Origin: an uncultured Clostridia bacterium | Lineage (GTDB): Bacteria > Bacillota > Clostridia > Oscillospirales > Ruminococcaceae | DNA length: 8,153 nt | Assembly: GCA_937901465.1 (NCBI GenBank) | Contig: CALGTU010000194.1 | Coordinates: forward strand, 1-8,153 | Direction: 5' to 3' | Shown: one piece after another, positions 1 to 5,465 of the stretch | How positions within the stretch are numbered: position 1 is the stretch's first letter | Layout of the letters: each line of letters opens with the position of its first letter | The notes under the pieces: generated by a model | Databases searched by the model: none | Told to the model about the DNA's origin: nothing | Seen by the model: the letters and a program-made list of their open reading frames with translations, nothing else | Program-made: the position numbers and the translations under genes

Positions 1-402
1 CTTTGCTGTATACATTGCCTGTGGATATATATCGAAATATTTTTCTATGCCATTTTCTATTACAGGCACAATAAATTTTTCAATATTTCTTTTTATATTA
101 TTTGATAAGCAATTATCATCAAGTTCATCCAAGCAAAATACTGTTTCTATTTTATTATTAATATTGTTGTCAAACCTTCCCATCACATCGCATATTTCTA
201 TCGATGGATATTTCGTCATGTCATGTATTTCTTTAACCCAAAATCCGTAATTGATATAATATGTATTATCATAATTAGATTTCTGACAATTGATAACAAC
301 TATTAGTTTATCATCATCATAATAATAATTTTTATTTTTATAAGTAAATCCACACTCAAAAACATTTTTTTGCAATATCTTTTTAAACTCTTTATTATCC
401 AT
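1..402 (-). CDS. DUF4304 family protein, probable immunity protein (partial, runs off left edge)
   Basis: The frame starts at an ATG at 402-400 and stays open to base 1, so 134 residues are visible and the C-terminus lies outside the window. The ribosome binding site AAAGGAG stands about 5 bases before the ATG. The N-terminus has the DUF4304 layout: a short helix (EFKKIL), a G-F pair near residue 18, an aromatic/acidic strand, then an INCQKS element near residues 38-43 and a YYINYGFWV strand. DUF4304 proteins are cytoplasmic and often lie next to polymorphic toxin genes, where they are thought to be immunity proteins; the molecular target is not known. It starts 9 bases after the stop of a toxin-tip-like fragment, the usual toxin/immunity arrangement. 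Base composition is very AT-rich (12 G/C in the 60 bases 61-120). The family call is from pattern memory; the immunity role is inferred from context. Confidence 0.8.
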   Translation of the reverse strand, partial: MDNKEFKKILQKNVFECGFTYKNKNYYYDDDKLIVVINCQKSNYDNTYYINYGFWVKEIHDMTKYPSIEICDVMGRFDNNINNKIETVFCLDELDDNCLSNNIKRNIEKFIVPVIENGIEKYFDIYPQAMYTAK

Positions 403-411
403 AATTCTCCT

Positions 412-594
412 TTAATATGTATCAAGTACTGTTGTCCACCCTTTTCCAAACAGACTTTCAACTTCTTTTAAATATTCTTCTAATTGTATTCCTTTGCTAC
501 TCTCAACAACATCATCTGCGATATCAACAACATCATCAGCAAGATCATCAGCTTTTTTAACAACATCAGAAACAGCCTTTTCTACTTTACTACT
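412..594 (-). pseudogene. Toxin C-terminal tip fragment (module E), 60 codons
   Basis: This minus-strand frame opens after an in-frame TAA at 597-595 and ends with TAA at 414-412, inside the ribosome binding site of the DUF4304 gene. No plausible start codon with a ribosome binding site is seen, so it is read as the severed 3' end of a longer gene. The N-terminal half is an acidic heptad-like helix (ADDLADD VVDIADD VVESS) of the kind that links the core of polymorphic toxins to the tip. The last 25 residues (GIQLEEYL, then SLFGKGWTTV) would be the end of the toxin domain. I do not recognise the toxin family. Position directly before an immunity-type gene is the main support. It could instead be a chance frame, but the low-complexity coiled-coil composition argues against that. 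Confidence 0.55.
503..552. repeat. Imperfect 21-bp tandem repeat encoding acidic heptads
   Basis: A 17-base unit, tcaacaacatcatcWgc on the plus strand, occurs at 503-519 and 524-540 with one mismatch. A partial third copy follows at 541-552. The period is 21 bases, seven codons, and on the minus strand it encodes repeats of A-D-D-x-x-x-x. This is a coding repeat within the tip fragment, probably a helical linker. Confidence 0.7.
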
Positions 595-696
595 TTATTG
601 AGTAACGGGCTTTTTCAGATGTATAGAAAATACATCGGCAAAATCATCGTTATATCTTATATGTATTATTTTGTAATTTTTTTCAAATTGCTTGCC

Positions 697-930
697 TTAT
701 TCAAAAATCAGTTGTATTGTATTTTCGTTTGTACTTTTTTGTACCTCATTCATAATTTCTACAATCTGATTTGAAGTTATTTCTTCTTTTTCATGAGGTG
801 CTTCCCAAAATTTCATAGTGTCCTTATATACTACAAATTTCCTGCCTACAAGCATCTCCCCTTCTGCCTTTGCTATATAACCATTCTCTAAATCAATTTT
901 TATATAATTTCTACTTCCAGTAATCTTCAT
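697..930 (-). CDS. Imm74-like immunity protein
   Basis: This is a small cytoplasmic protein of 77 residues that matches my memory of immunity protein family Imm74. It starts MKITGSRNYIKI, has EGEMLVG at residues 23-29, then FVVYKD, W-E-A-P-H-E at 42-47, and ends with a strand close to IQLIFE. The typical family length is about 80, so it looks complete. An in-frame GTG at 942-940 would add four residues. I choose the ATG at 930-928 because the family begins there and an AAAGGTG ribosome binding site lies about 9 bases upstream, overlapping the stop of the preceding toxin tip. Expected role: neutralise the toxin domain encoded just upstream. That pairing is inferred from adjacency; the biochemical activity of its toxin is not evident. 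Confidence 0.74.
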   Translation of the reverse strand: MKITGSRNYIKIDLENGYIAKAEGEMLVGRKFVVYKDTMKFWEAPHEKEEITSNQIVEIMNEVQKSTNENTIQLIFE

Positions 931-938
931 ACTATATT

Positions 939-1310
939 TCACCTTTCAAAAATGACTGTTTCTATACCTGTCTTGGGATCAATAATTGTAATTTTAGTTA
1001 CATTAGAATTTCCCATAAGTCTTGGCAACTCTACATTCTCCCATGTATTATCTGAGCGCAATTTTGTCCCTACAACCGCTCGCACTTCTCCTGAAACTTG
1101 CTCAGCATAGGCAGCCGACGCCATATCTATGCCATAACTTAAAAGTATGTTGGCTACCCCAGGCGCAACAAAACAAGCCGCTATTCCGAGAACAAATCCT
1201 ATTCCGTCCGCAACATCTTTTATCTGATCTGCTAAAATATCGGCGGCTCTTTCTTTTGTATAACCATTGAATAATCTGAGTTCTTCAAGAGCTGTGGCAT
1301 AATTGAGTAT
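939..1310 (-). pseudogene. Toxin C-terminal fragment with core remnant (module D), 123 codons
   Basis: The open frame runs from just after an in-frame TGA at 1313-1311 to a TGA at 941-939. The only ATG (1124) is internal and has no convincing ribosome binding site, so this is read as the 3' end of a truncated polymorphic toxin. Residues 1-25 are helical and charged (ALEELRLFNGYTKERAADIL). A hydrophobic Gly/Ala-rich segment follows at about 37-60 (GFVLGIAACFVAPGVANILL), like the pre-toxin region of large secreted toxins. The end is a short tip with SDNTWENVELPRL and a beta-like finish, ITIIDPKTGIETVIF. G/C in 1081-1200 is 58 of 120 bases, far above the neighbouring immunity genes, as expected if part of the toxin core is retained. 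The tip domain is not one I recognise. The Imm74-like gene begins 8 bases after its stop. Confidence 0.65.
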
Positions 1311-1348
1311 TCATAACATATTTATATTTTAAAATGTTATGAATACTC
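1305..1348. repeat. Perfect 15-bp inverted repeat (14-base loop) between the SUKH gene and the toxin tail
   Basis: The arms gagtattcataacat (1305-1319) and atgttatgaatactc (1334-1348) are exact reverse complements separated by an AT-rich 14-base spacer. The repeat starts 14 bases after the stop of the SUKH gene and its inner side abuts the point where the toxin tail frame opens. As a transcript hairpin it would be long but AT-rich. On the minus strand no U-tract follows (AATTATGCC), so a classical terminator for the SUKH gene is not well supported. On the plus strand a T-rich stretch follows, but no plus-strand gene precedes it. It could be a terminator-like attenuator, an end of a lost small element, or a recombination scar. 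Confidence 0.85.
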
Positions 1349-1362
1349 TGTTTATCTGTTTT

Positions 1363-1833
1363 TTATTTCAACATTTCAATAAATTGAGCAAACGAATCTG
1401 TAACTTTATAGGTCACGGGATCGAAATCGTCTGATTCCTCATGATTCCATACACATACAGAAGGATTTTCCTTGTTAATTCTATAATCAAGACATACATA
1501 GTCTCCCCCAAATAGTTCAGCAACGGGCAAAACTTCTACTCCAATCAAATCTTCATTATCCGTAAGACGTTCACCTATCTGGGATTCTACAACGCTAATA
1601 TCATACCAACCATCTTGAGTTTCACGAATATTTTTTAAAACACATAAAAATCTTGTAACAGCATAGCCATGCCCGTTGCATTCAAACATTTTTTCATTTG
1701 GTATCCCGCCATTATAATTAATAATAAAATTTCTGTAATCCATAGGCAAAATAAGTCTCCATTTTCTTTCTTTTTCCTTTAACAATTCATCAGTAGGTAT
1801 CGGATGAATAATTGTATTACTTTGTATTGTCAT
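1363..1833 (-). CDS. SUKH superfamily (SMI1/KNR4) immunity protein
   Basis: The 156-residue protein fits a single SUKH domain from end to end. The N-terminal helix ELLKEKERKW leads to the family hallmark LPMDYRNFIINYNGGIP at residues 29-45. Near the C-terminus come LPVAELFGGDYVCLDYR, a short turn with NPSVCVWNHE, and the final helix DSFAQFIEML. SUKH proteins act in the cytoplasm of bacteria as immunity proteins against varied polymorphic toxins, mostly nucleases; the cognate toxin here cannot be read from the sequence. The ATG at 1833-1831 is preceded by a strong TAGGAGG ribosome binding site that overlaps the stop of the upstream toxin tip. A near-perfect inverted repeat lies downstream. No frameshift or truncation is seen. 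The family call is firm; the specific target is unknown. Confidence 0.91.
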   Translation of the reverse strand: MTIQSNTIIHPIPTDELLKEKERKWRLILPMDYRNFIINYNGGIPNEKMFECNGHGYAVTRFLCVLKNIRETQDGWYDISVVESQIGERLTDNEDLIGVEVLPVAELFGGDYVCLDYRINKENPSVCVWNHEESDDFDPVTYKVTDSFAQFIEMLK

Positions 1834-1847
1834 GATATATCCTCCTA

Positions 1848-1976
1848 TTATCTGGGAGCACCTGCACCCATACCAGCAATAACACCAACAGTTCTGAAAA
1901 CGGCTTCTTCGTTATCTCCTATCGCATAGCAAAAAGCCGCTGTCGCGTGAAATATTACAAAATTATCATATGTGAT
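1848..1976 (-). pseudogene. Toxin C-terminal tip fragment (module C), 42 codons
   Basis: The minus-strand frame opens after TAA at 1979-1977, immediately downstream of the DUF4274 gene stop, and ends with TAA at 1850-1848, 14 bases before the SUKH start. It has no ATG with a ribosome binding site near its beginning. The peptide contains HATAAFCYAIGDNEEAVFRT and a small hydrophobic, glycine-rich end (VGVIAGMGAGAP). Its base composition is richer in G/C than the flanking immunity genes. Too little is left to name a toxin fold. The call as a severed toxin end rests on its position and on the same pattern repeating at the other modules. Confidence 0.55.
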
Positions 1977-1982
1977 TTAACA

Positions 1983-2429
1983 TTATAAATCAATATTTAA
2001 GCATTTTCCCTCGATGTTTTCGATGAAAATATTTTCTGCTTCTGTTAGTACTTTTTTAAATTTAAAAAACTGAATTTTTGACAATGGCACTTTAAACTCA
2101 ATTTTCCCTCTTTGATATTTTCCCGTTAATATAGAATCATATAATCTTTTTATAAAAAAAGACCATTGTGGTAAATTCACATTATCAGATTTGTCTGCTA
2201 AATAACTTAACCCATCAGCCCTGTAAAAAATTAATAATGCTATACTCAAATCACATTTTTCATTATCTAAAACTATTTGTGGAATATCAAAGCCATTATC
2301 CCAGTTATAATTATAAGCATAGACATATAAAATTTCTTGATCTTCCGTTTTAAAAATAGTTCTTGTAACTTCGTCATTATCAGTATCATACAATAATGCT
2401 TTTACTCTTGAAATTTTATTCTCATCCAT
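1983..2429 (-). CDS. DUF4274 domain protein, probable immunity protein
   Basis: The 148-residue cytoplasmic protein carries the DUF4274 signature: YNWDNGFDIP at residues 41-50, then CDLSIALLIFYRADG at 59-73. The family is found across polymorphic toxin loci and is presumed to be an immunity family; its mechanism is unknown to me. The C-terminal half (residues 85-148) is charged, with a KIEFKVPLSK strand and a final helix, and is outside the signature. The ATG at 2429-2427 has an AAAGGA ribosome binding site about 8 bases upstream. A 34-codon toxin-tip-like frame ends 19 bases before it. G/C is low (16 of 60 bases in 2281-2340). Family call is strong; function follows from context. Confidence 0.83.
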   Translation of the reverse strand: MDENKISRVKALLYDTDNDEVTRTIFKTEDQEILYVYAYNYNWDNGFDIPQIVLDNEKCDLSIALLIFYRADGLSYLADKSDNVNLPQWSFFIKRLYDSILTGKYQRGKIEFKVPLSKIQFFKFKKVLTEAENIFIENIEGKCLNIDL

Positions 2430-2448
2430 TTATCGAATCCTTTCTAAG

Positions 2449-2553
2449 CTACGTTGCCACATCTTCAGGAGACATAAAATCTGCAAAAGATGTTATTTCA
2501 TCATCAAGTTCATCAAGATTATCAGTTATTTCCTCACATATTTTGTGTGGTAT
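2449..2553 (-). pseudogene. Putative toxin C-terminal tip fragment (module B), 34 codons
   Basis: A short minus-strand frame opens after TAA at 2556-2554, two bases past the stop of the 86-residue gene, and ends with TAG at 2451-2449. The peptide is acidic (ITDNLDELDDEITSFADF, ending MSPEDVAT) and has no usable start. It is the shortest and weakest evidence in the array: a frame of this size can occur by chance. What supports it is that it fills almost the whole gap between two immunity-type genes, as the fragments of modules C, D and E do. Confidence 0.42.
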
Positions 2554-2558
2554 TTAAA

Positions 2559-2819
2559 TCATCCTAGTTTTTCATATAATTCAGCCAGATTCAATAATTC
2601 AATACCCAAGTTGTCTGTATAATCCCAGGAATCAACTATAAACCTGGGAAAACTCAATCGATTTCCTCTTTGTTCATATGCCATCTCCAATTCTTCCAGT
2701 ATATTAATTAACTGCTCTATACTCTTTCGGCTAATTCCTGTCTGAGAGTTTTTAATTTCGCTTCTTACTTTATCTTGTAATTCCAGATTATTTTGTTTAT
2801 ACTTTTCTTCTATTGACAT
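2559..2819 (-). CDS. Small protein of unknown family, probable immunity protein
   Basis: An 86-residue, soluble, acidic protein with no signal peptide or membrane segment. The first 50 residues look like two helices (SIEEKYKQNNLELQDKV; IEQLINILEELEMAYEQ). A compact motif, FPRFIVDSWDYTD at 57-69, is followed by a last leucine-rich helix, LGIELLNLAELYEKL. I have a vague recollection of small proteins sharing the P-R-x-I-V-D-S-W motif but cannot name a family. The ATG at 2819-2817 has a GGAGGG ribosome binding site about 9 bases upstream. The preceding toxin-tail frame overlaps its first codons, suggesting translational coupling. By position it is the immunity gene of the first module of the array. 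Coding status is likely; function is inferred. Confidence 0.75.
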   Translation of the reverse strand: MSIEEKYKQNNLELQDKVRSEIKNSQTGISRKSIEQLINILEELEMAYEQRGNRLSFPRFIVDSWDYTDNLGIELLNLAELYEKLG

Positions 2820-2902
2820 TTTATTAATCCCTCCAAATCACTTATATACCACTGATTTGCACCACCAATATATTGCGAACCAAAATTAGGTTGTGACATA
2901 AT
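2810..2902 (-). pseudogene. Putative toxin C-terminal tip fragment (module A), 30 codons
   Basis: The minus-strand frame opens after TAA at 2905-2903 and ends with TAG at 2812-2810, ten bases inside the following small gene in another frame. The peptide (SQPNFGSQYIGGANQWYI, then SDLEGLIKCQ) has the Gly/Asn/aromatic-rich look of toxin C-terminal ends. An ATG stands at 2899-2897 but has no ribosome binding site. Stop/start overlap with the next gene is common between a toxin and its immunity gene. The fragment is very short, so the call depends on the pattern of the whole array. Confidence 0.45.
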
Positions 2903-2952
2903 TTAGGCTTCTTTTCAAAATCAATCACCATAATTTTCGGCTTATCATTCAT
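2842..2952 (-). other. 36-codon frame overlapping the end of the last lipoprotein gene (doubtful)
   Basis: An ATG at 2952-2950 overlaps the lipoprotein stop (ATGAATGA). It opens a frame encoding MNDKPKIMVIDFEKKPK and onward to TAA at 2844-2842, where it overlaps the module A tip in another frame. No ribosome binding site of quality precedes it. It may be the 5' scrap of a gene deleted when the array formed, or a chance frame. Confidence 0.2.
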
Positions 2953-4660
2953 TAACAGAAAGCTTTTCCAGAAAGAAACCATAGCCCTGGTCTTTTTCAA
3001 AATCATAGTTTCTCAATCCGTTTTCTGTCTGAATATAAGTCTTGCTTGCGGTTATTGAAGAATTCATGTCCGCATTTATAACATCGGCATAATTAACATG
3101 AATCAACCCATTATCGCGTTTATATACAGAAGTTATTTCTTCTGTATTTTCTACTATGCTGTCAGTATCCATAGATTTGAGTTCATCAATACCGATTTTA
3201 TGCAAAGCATAGGGTAAAAAGGAATTGCTCTTTTCGTCCCAATAATAAGGTATCTTGTTTACTGAACCACTCGATACGCCATTTCCACGCATACAGATTA
3301 TATTTCCGAAAGGATTATAATATAATTCAGGCATAGTTTCAGAGCCGACGGAATATGTTGACAATACAACAGGCTTTTCATCTGCTATTGCCACTATGTT
3401 AGCGGGACAAGCTCCTCCGACAATATTTTCATATGCAATAATAGATACAGCACCATTTTCTTCGTATTTCAAATATCCCGACATATTGAGTTTTGACGAT
3501 AAAATAAGTTCCTTTGAATCACCATTGAAATACCAATAGTCATGGATATTGTTATCATGACAAATCAGAGCCAATGCCGTTTTATTCTCTTCATCAATAA
3601 TTTCGTATTCGGCAATCTTTCCGTTTATTTCTGTCGCTTTATTTTCAATAATCTCTGATATATTCTGACCGCTTTGATTTCTTTCAAGTTCCTGTTTATC
3701 GGTAAACTTATATATCATATCTGTTTCAACATCATAAAAACAAGATTCGCCTGTATAAACTTCAAAATACAGTTTATTATCTTCCCATGACAAATCAGAA
3801 GCGAAATGACCTGTATTCACCGCTTTGATTTCTTTTCCGTCTCTTATAATAATTCTCGCATTGTAATATGCACAGTCATCATAAGAAAGGGCAGAATATT
3901 TTCCATCAGGGCTCGAAATCCAATCCGAAGAATTTATTATCTCCATAAAATCATAAAGTTCTTTTGCGTCATAATTTTCTTTTGTATCAATTACATCGGG
4001 ATTTTCAGAAACATCCCACTCTGTATAAGGATTATTGAATACAAGAACACTTACTTCATCACCGAAAATGCGTATTTCTGTTCCGTTGGGATAAATAACC
4101 GAAACATCGCCTTTATCGGCTGTATAAGAAGAATACAAAGGATACTGTGAGATAAAATCATCGAGCGATATATTTCCGTTTTTAAGATTTAAAGCGTCCT
4201 TTAAAATATCATCATAAATCTTATCGGAACTCTGTTTTTCTATAACAGATATTGCATCGACTGTATCTTCGCCAAAAACGATATATGTAGAGTCGTTATA
4301 ATAAACATAGGATTTATTCTTCTCATCGTAATAGTTATAGTCTTTTAAAGAAGAAATATCATCGCCGATATTTATGCCGTTGAAAATCGGTTCTTTCTGA
4401 GGCTCGATATAAGTTATGACATCGTTATCAATGTTACTTTTCTTTATACTTCTGAATGTAAGGTCGCTGTAGTTTTTAACAGGAGAATATTCCGTATCAT
4501 AATCTGACACTTCGATAGTCTCTTCAGCTTCCGAAACCGTTGTTTCAGCGGTTGTTACAGTTTCTTCTTTAGTTGTCGTAACCTCTTCCTGCTTTACAGG
4601 TTCTGAAACACAACCTGTAAGCATTGTAAGTATAAGTAAAGATAAAATAAGTTTTTTCAT
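2945..4660 (-). CDS. Large lipoprotein of unknown function, possible beta-propeller-like repeats
   Basis: A 571-residue exported protein. The signal peptide MKKLILSLLILTMLTGC has a clean lipobox LTGC, so Cys17 would be lipid-modified and the protein anchored outside the membrane. A Thr/Glu-rich linker fills residues 20-52. Two sections follow: about 60-220, with short strands and acidic turns, and about 240 onward, with repeated strand-turn patterns (SPDGKYSALS at 250-259, LSWEDNKLYFEVYTG, YYNPFGNIICMRGNG) that resemble blades of a WD40/TolB-like propeller, without a confident family. An in-frame GTG at 4690-4688 would add ten residues overlapping the previous gene; I reject it because AGGAG stands 5 bases from the ATG at 4660. 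The gene starts 20 bases after the preceding lipoprotein, so the two are co-transcribed. Function unknown. Confidence 0.9.
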   Translation of the reverse strand: MKKLILSLLILTMLTGCVSEPVKQEEVTTTKEETVTTAETTVSEAEETIEVSDYDTEYSPVKNYSDLTFRSIKKSNIDNDVITYIEPQKEPIFNGINIGDDISSLKDYNYYDEKNKSYVYYNDSTYIVFGEDTVDAISVIEKQSSDKIYDDILKDALNLKNGNISLDDFISQYPLYSSYTADKGDVSVIYPNGTEIRIFGDEVSVLVFNNPYTEWDVSENPDVIDTKENYDAKELYDFMEIINSSDWISSPDGKYSALSYDDCAYYNARIIIRDGKEIKAVNTGHFASDLSWEDNKLYFEVYTGESCFYDVETDMIYKFTDKQELERNQSGQNISEIIENKATEINGKIAEYEIIDEENKTALALICHDNNIHDYWYFNGDSKELILSSKLNMSGYLKYEENGAVSIIAYENIVGGACPANIVAIADEKPVVLSTYSVGSETMPELYYNPFGNIICMRGNGVSSGSVNKIPYYWDEKSNSFLPYALHKIGIDELKSMDTDSIVENTEEITSVYKRDNGLIHVNYADVINADMNSSITASKTYIQTENGLRNYDFEKDQGYGFFLEKLSVNE

Positions 4661-4674
4661 TTCCTGCTCCTTTG
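4573..4674 (-). repeat. Direct repeat copy 1: shared 5' end of paralogous lipoprotein genes
   Basis: This stretch and 5301-5403 are nearly identical at constant offset 728. The first 28 bases and a later run of about 45 bases (end of linker, whole signal peptide) match exactly; only a few changes fall around the lipobox region, and the ribosome binding site copies differ by a base or so. The repeat covers the ribosome binding site, the start codon, the signal peptide and the beginning of the linker (VKQEEVTT). The rest of the two proteins is unrelated by eye. Confidence 0.9.
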
Positions 4675-4680
4675 TAAATA

Positions 4681-5388
4681 TCAATTCCACAATGAAAAAC
4701 TATCAAATTTCCATTCACCGTCTTCTATTACCATTCTGTAGCGATAGGTTTCGCATCTTTCTCCTTCTTTAAGAACATATTCCTTTCCGTTATCCAGATT
4801 CATAAGGATATGGTTTTCGAAACCAACTTTTTCGTGTTTCGGGTCATATTCTGGAGATGAAAAATAAAATGCTCTCTGAACAAGTATAATTTCATTTTCA
4901 GAAACGCTTTCTATTTCCCAATCGCTGAACCCATATGATATATCGGTTCCTCTGTCAATTCCCGTTGAATATCTGCTTTCGCTCAGAAATCCAATAGAAT
5001 AAATATATACATCCTCATTTCCATCAGGTTTCGGAATGTTTGAAATCATTCTTTTTGTAAAAACAGAACTGTATTCTTTCTCTTTTTCCTTTCTGTATTC
5101 GTCAAGGGTTATTCCGTCTGTTTCATCGTTATACTCAGAGTAAGTTACCCAATCTCCGTTTTCTCTGAAAAATCGCTGTCCGTCACGCATATATTTTTCG
5201 GCAAGTTTTATTTTTTCATAGTTGATATCAATTTTTTCCAATGATGCATTTCCTACTGTAACATCGTTTTTTTCTCCTGTTAACGTTTCTTCAAAAACAC
5301 TTGTCGTAACCTCTTCCTGCTTTACAGGATTTGAAACGCACCCCGTAAGCATTGTAAGTATAAGTAAAGATAAAATAAGTTTTTTCAT
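4681..5388 (-). CDS. Lipoprotein of unknown function
   Basis: A 235-residue exported protein with a signal peptide identical through LTGC to that of the next gene; Cys17 is the expected lipidation site. The linker is shorter (VKQEEVTTSVFEETLTGEK). The mature part has an Arg/Lys/Glu-rich helix (AEKYMRDGQRFF; LDEYRKEKEKEYSSVFTKRM) followed by antiparallel-looking strands, ending with YRYRMVIEDGEWKFDSFSLW. That end is like the last strands of NTF2-like or DUF48xx-type lipoproteins, though I cannot assign a family. The ATG at 5388-5386 has AGGAG about 7 bases upstream. It lies 77 bases after the first lipoprotein gene and 20 bases before the third, with no terminator between them. It is probably a surface protein expressed with its neighbours. 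Confidence 0.9.
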   Translation of the reverse strand: MKKLILSLLILTMLTGCVSNPVKQEEVTTSVFEETLTGEKNDVTVGNASLEKIDINYEKIKLAEKYMRDGQRFFRENGDWVTYSEYNDETDGITLDEYRKEKEKEYSSVFTKRMISNIPKPDGNEDVYIYSIGFLSESRYSTGIDRGTDISYGFSDWEIESVSENEIILVQRAFYFSSPEYDPKHEKVGFENHILMNLDNGKEYVLKEGERCETYRYRMVIEDGEWKFDSFSLWN

Positions 5389-5403
5389 TTTCTGCTCCTT
5401 TTG
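5301..5403 (-). repeat. Direct repeat copy 2: shared 5' end of paralogous lipoprotein genes
   Basis: Partner of the repeat at 4573-4674. Conservation of synonymous positions, not just residues, points to recent duplication or gene conversion of the export leader rather than convergent signal peptides. Confidence 0.9.
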
Positions 5404-5465
5404 TCGAGTTATTTCTCTGCTTTCAGTTTTTAATTATCATTGAGTATATTTTTGCTATTTGAAAT

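Noticed and set aside
618..636. Hairpin gatgtat/atacatc with a 5-base loop after the Imm74-like gene
   Set aside because: The stem is only 7 bp and AT-rich, with no T-tract on the transcribed strand; not enough for a terminator call.
484..774. Plus-strand open frame of 96 codons
   Set aside because: It is antisense across two minus-strand features, and its hydrophobic, Ile/Phe-rich translation comes from A-rich codons on the other strand.
931..942. Upstream GTG start for the Imm74-like gene
   Set aside because: The GTG lies inside the apparent ribosome binding site of the ATG at 930, and the family begins at MKITG.
1022..1270. Plus-strand open frame of 82 codons
   Set aside because: It is antisense to the toxin tail of module D, whose minus-strand reading has coherent domain-like features; no ribosome binding site on the plus strand.
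3806..4150. Plus-strand open frame of 114 codons
   Set aside because: It lies entirely antisense within the large lipoprotein gene, has no supporting ribosome binding site, and has a Cys/Ile/Arg/Tyr-rich composition typical of an antisense shadow.
4661..4690. Upstream GTG start for the large lipoprotein
   Set aside because: It would place ten residues before a perfect signal peptide and overlap the previous gene; the ATG at 4660 has AGGAG at good spacing.
5389..5465. Separate promoter before the second lipoprotein gene
   Set aside because: GATAAT and TATACT-like hexamers exist, but no acceptable -35 at 16-18 bases was found; co-transcription is simpler.
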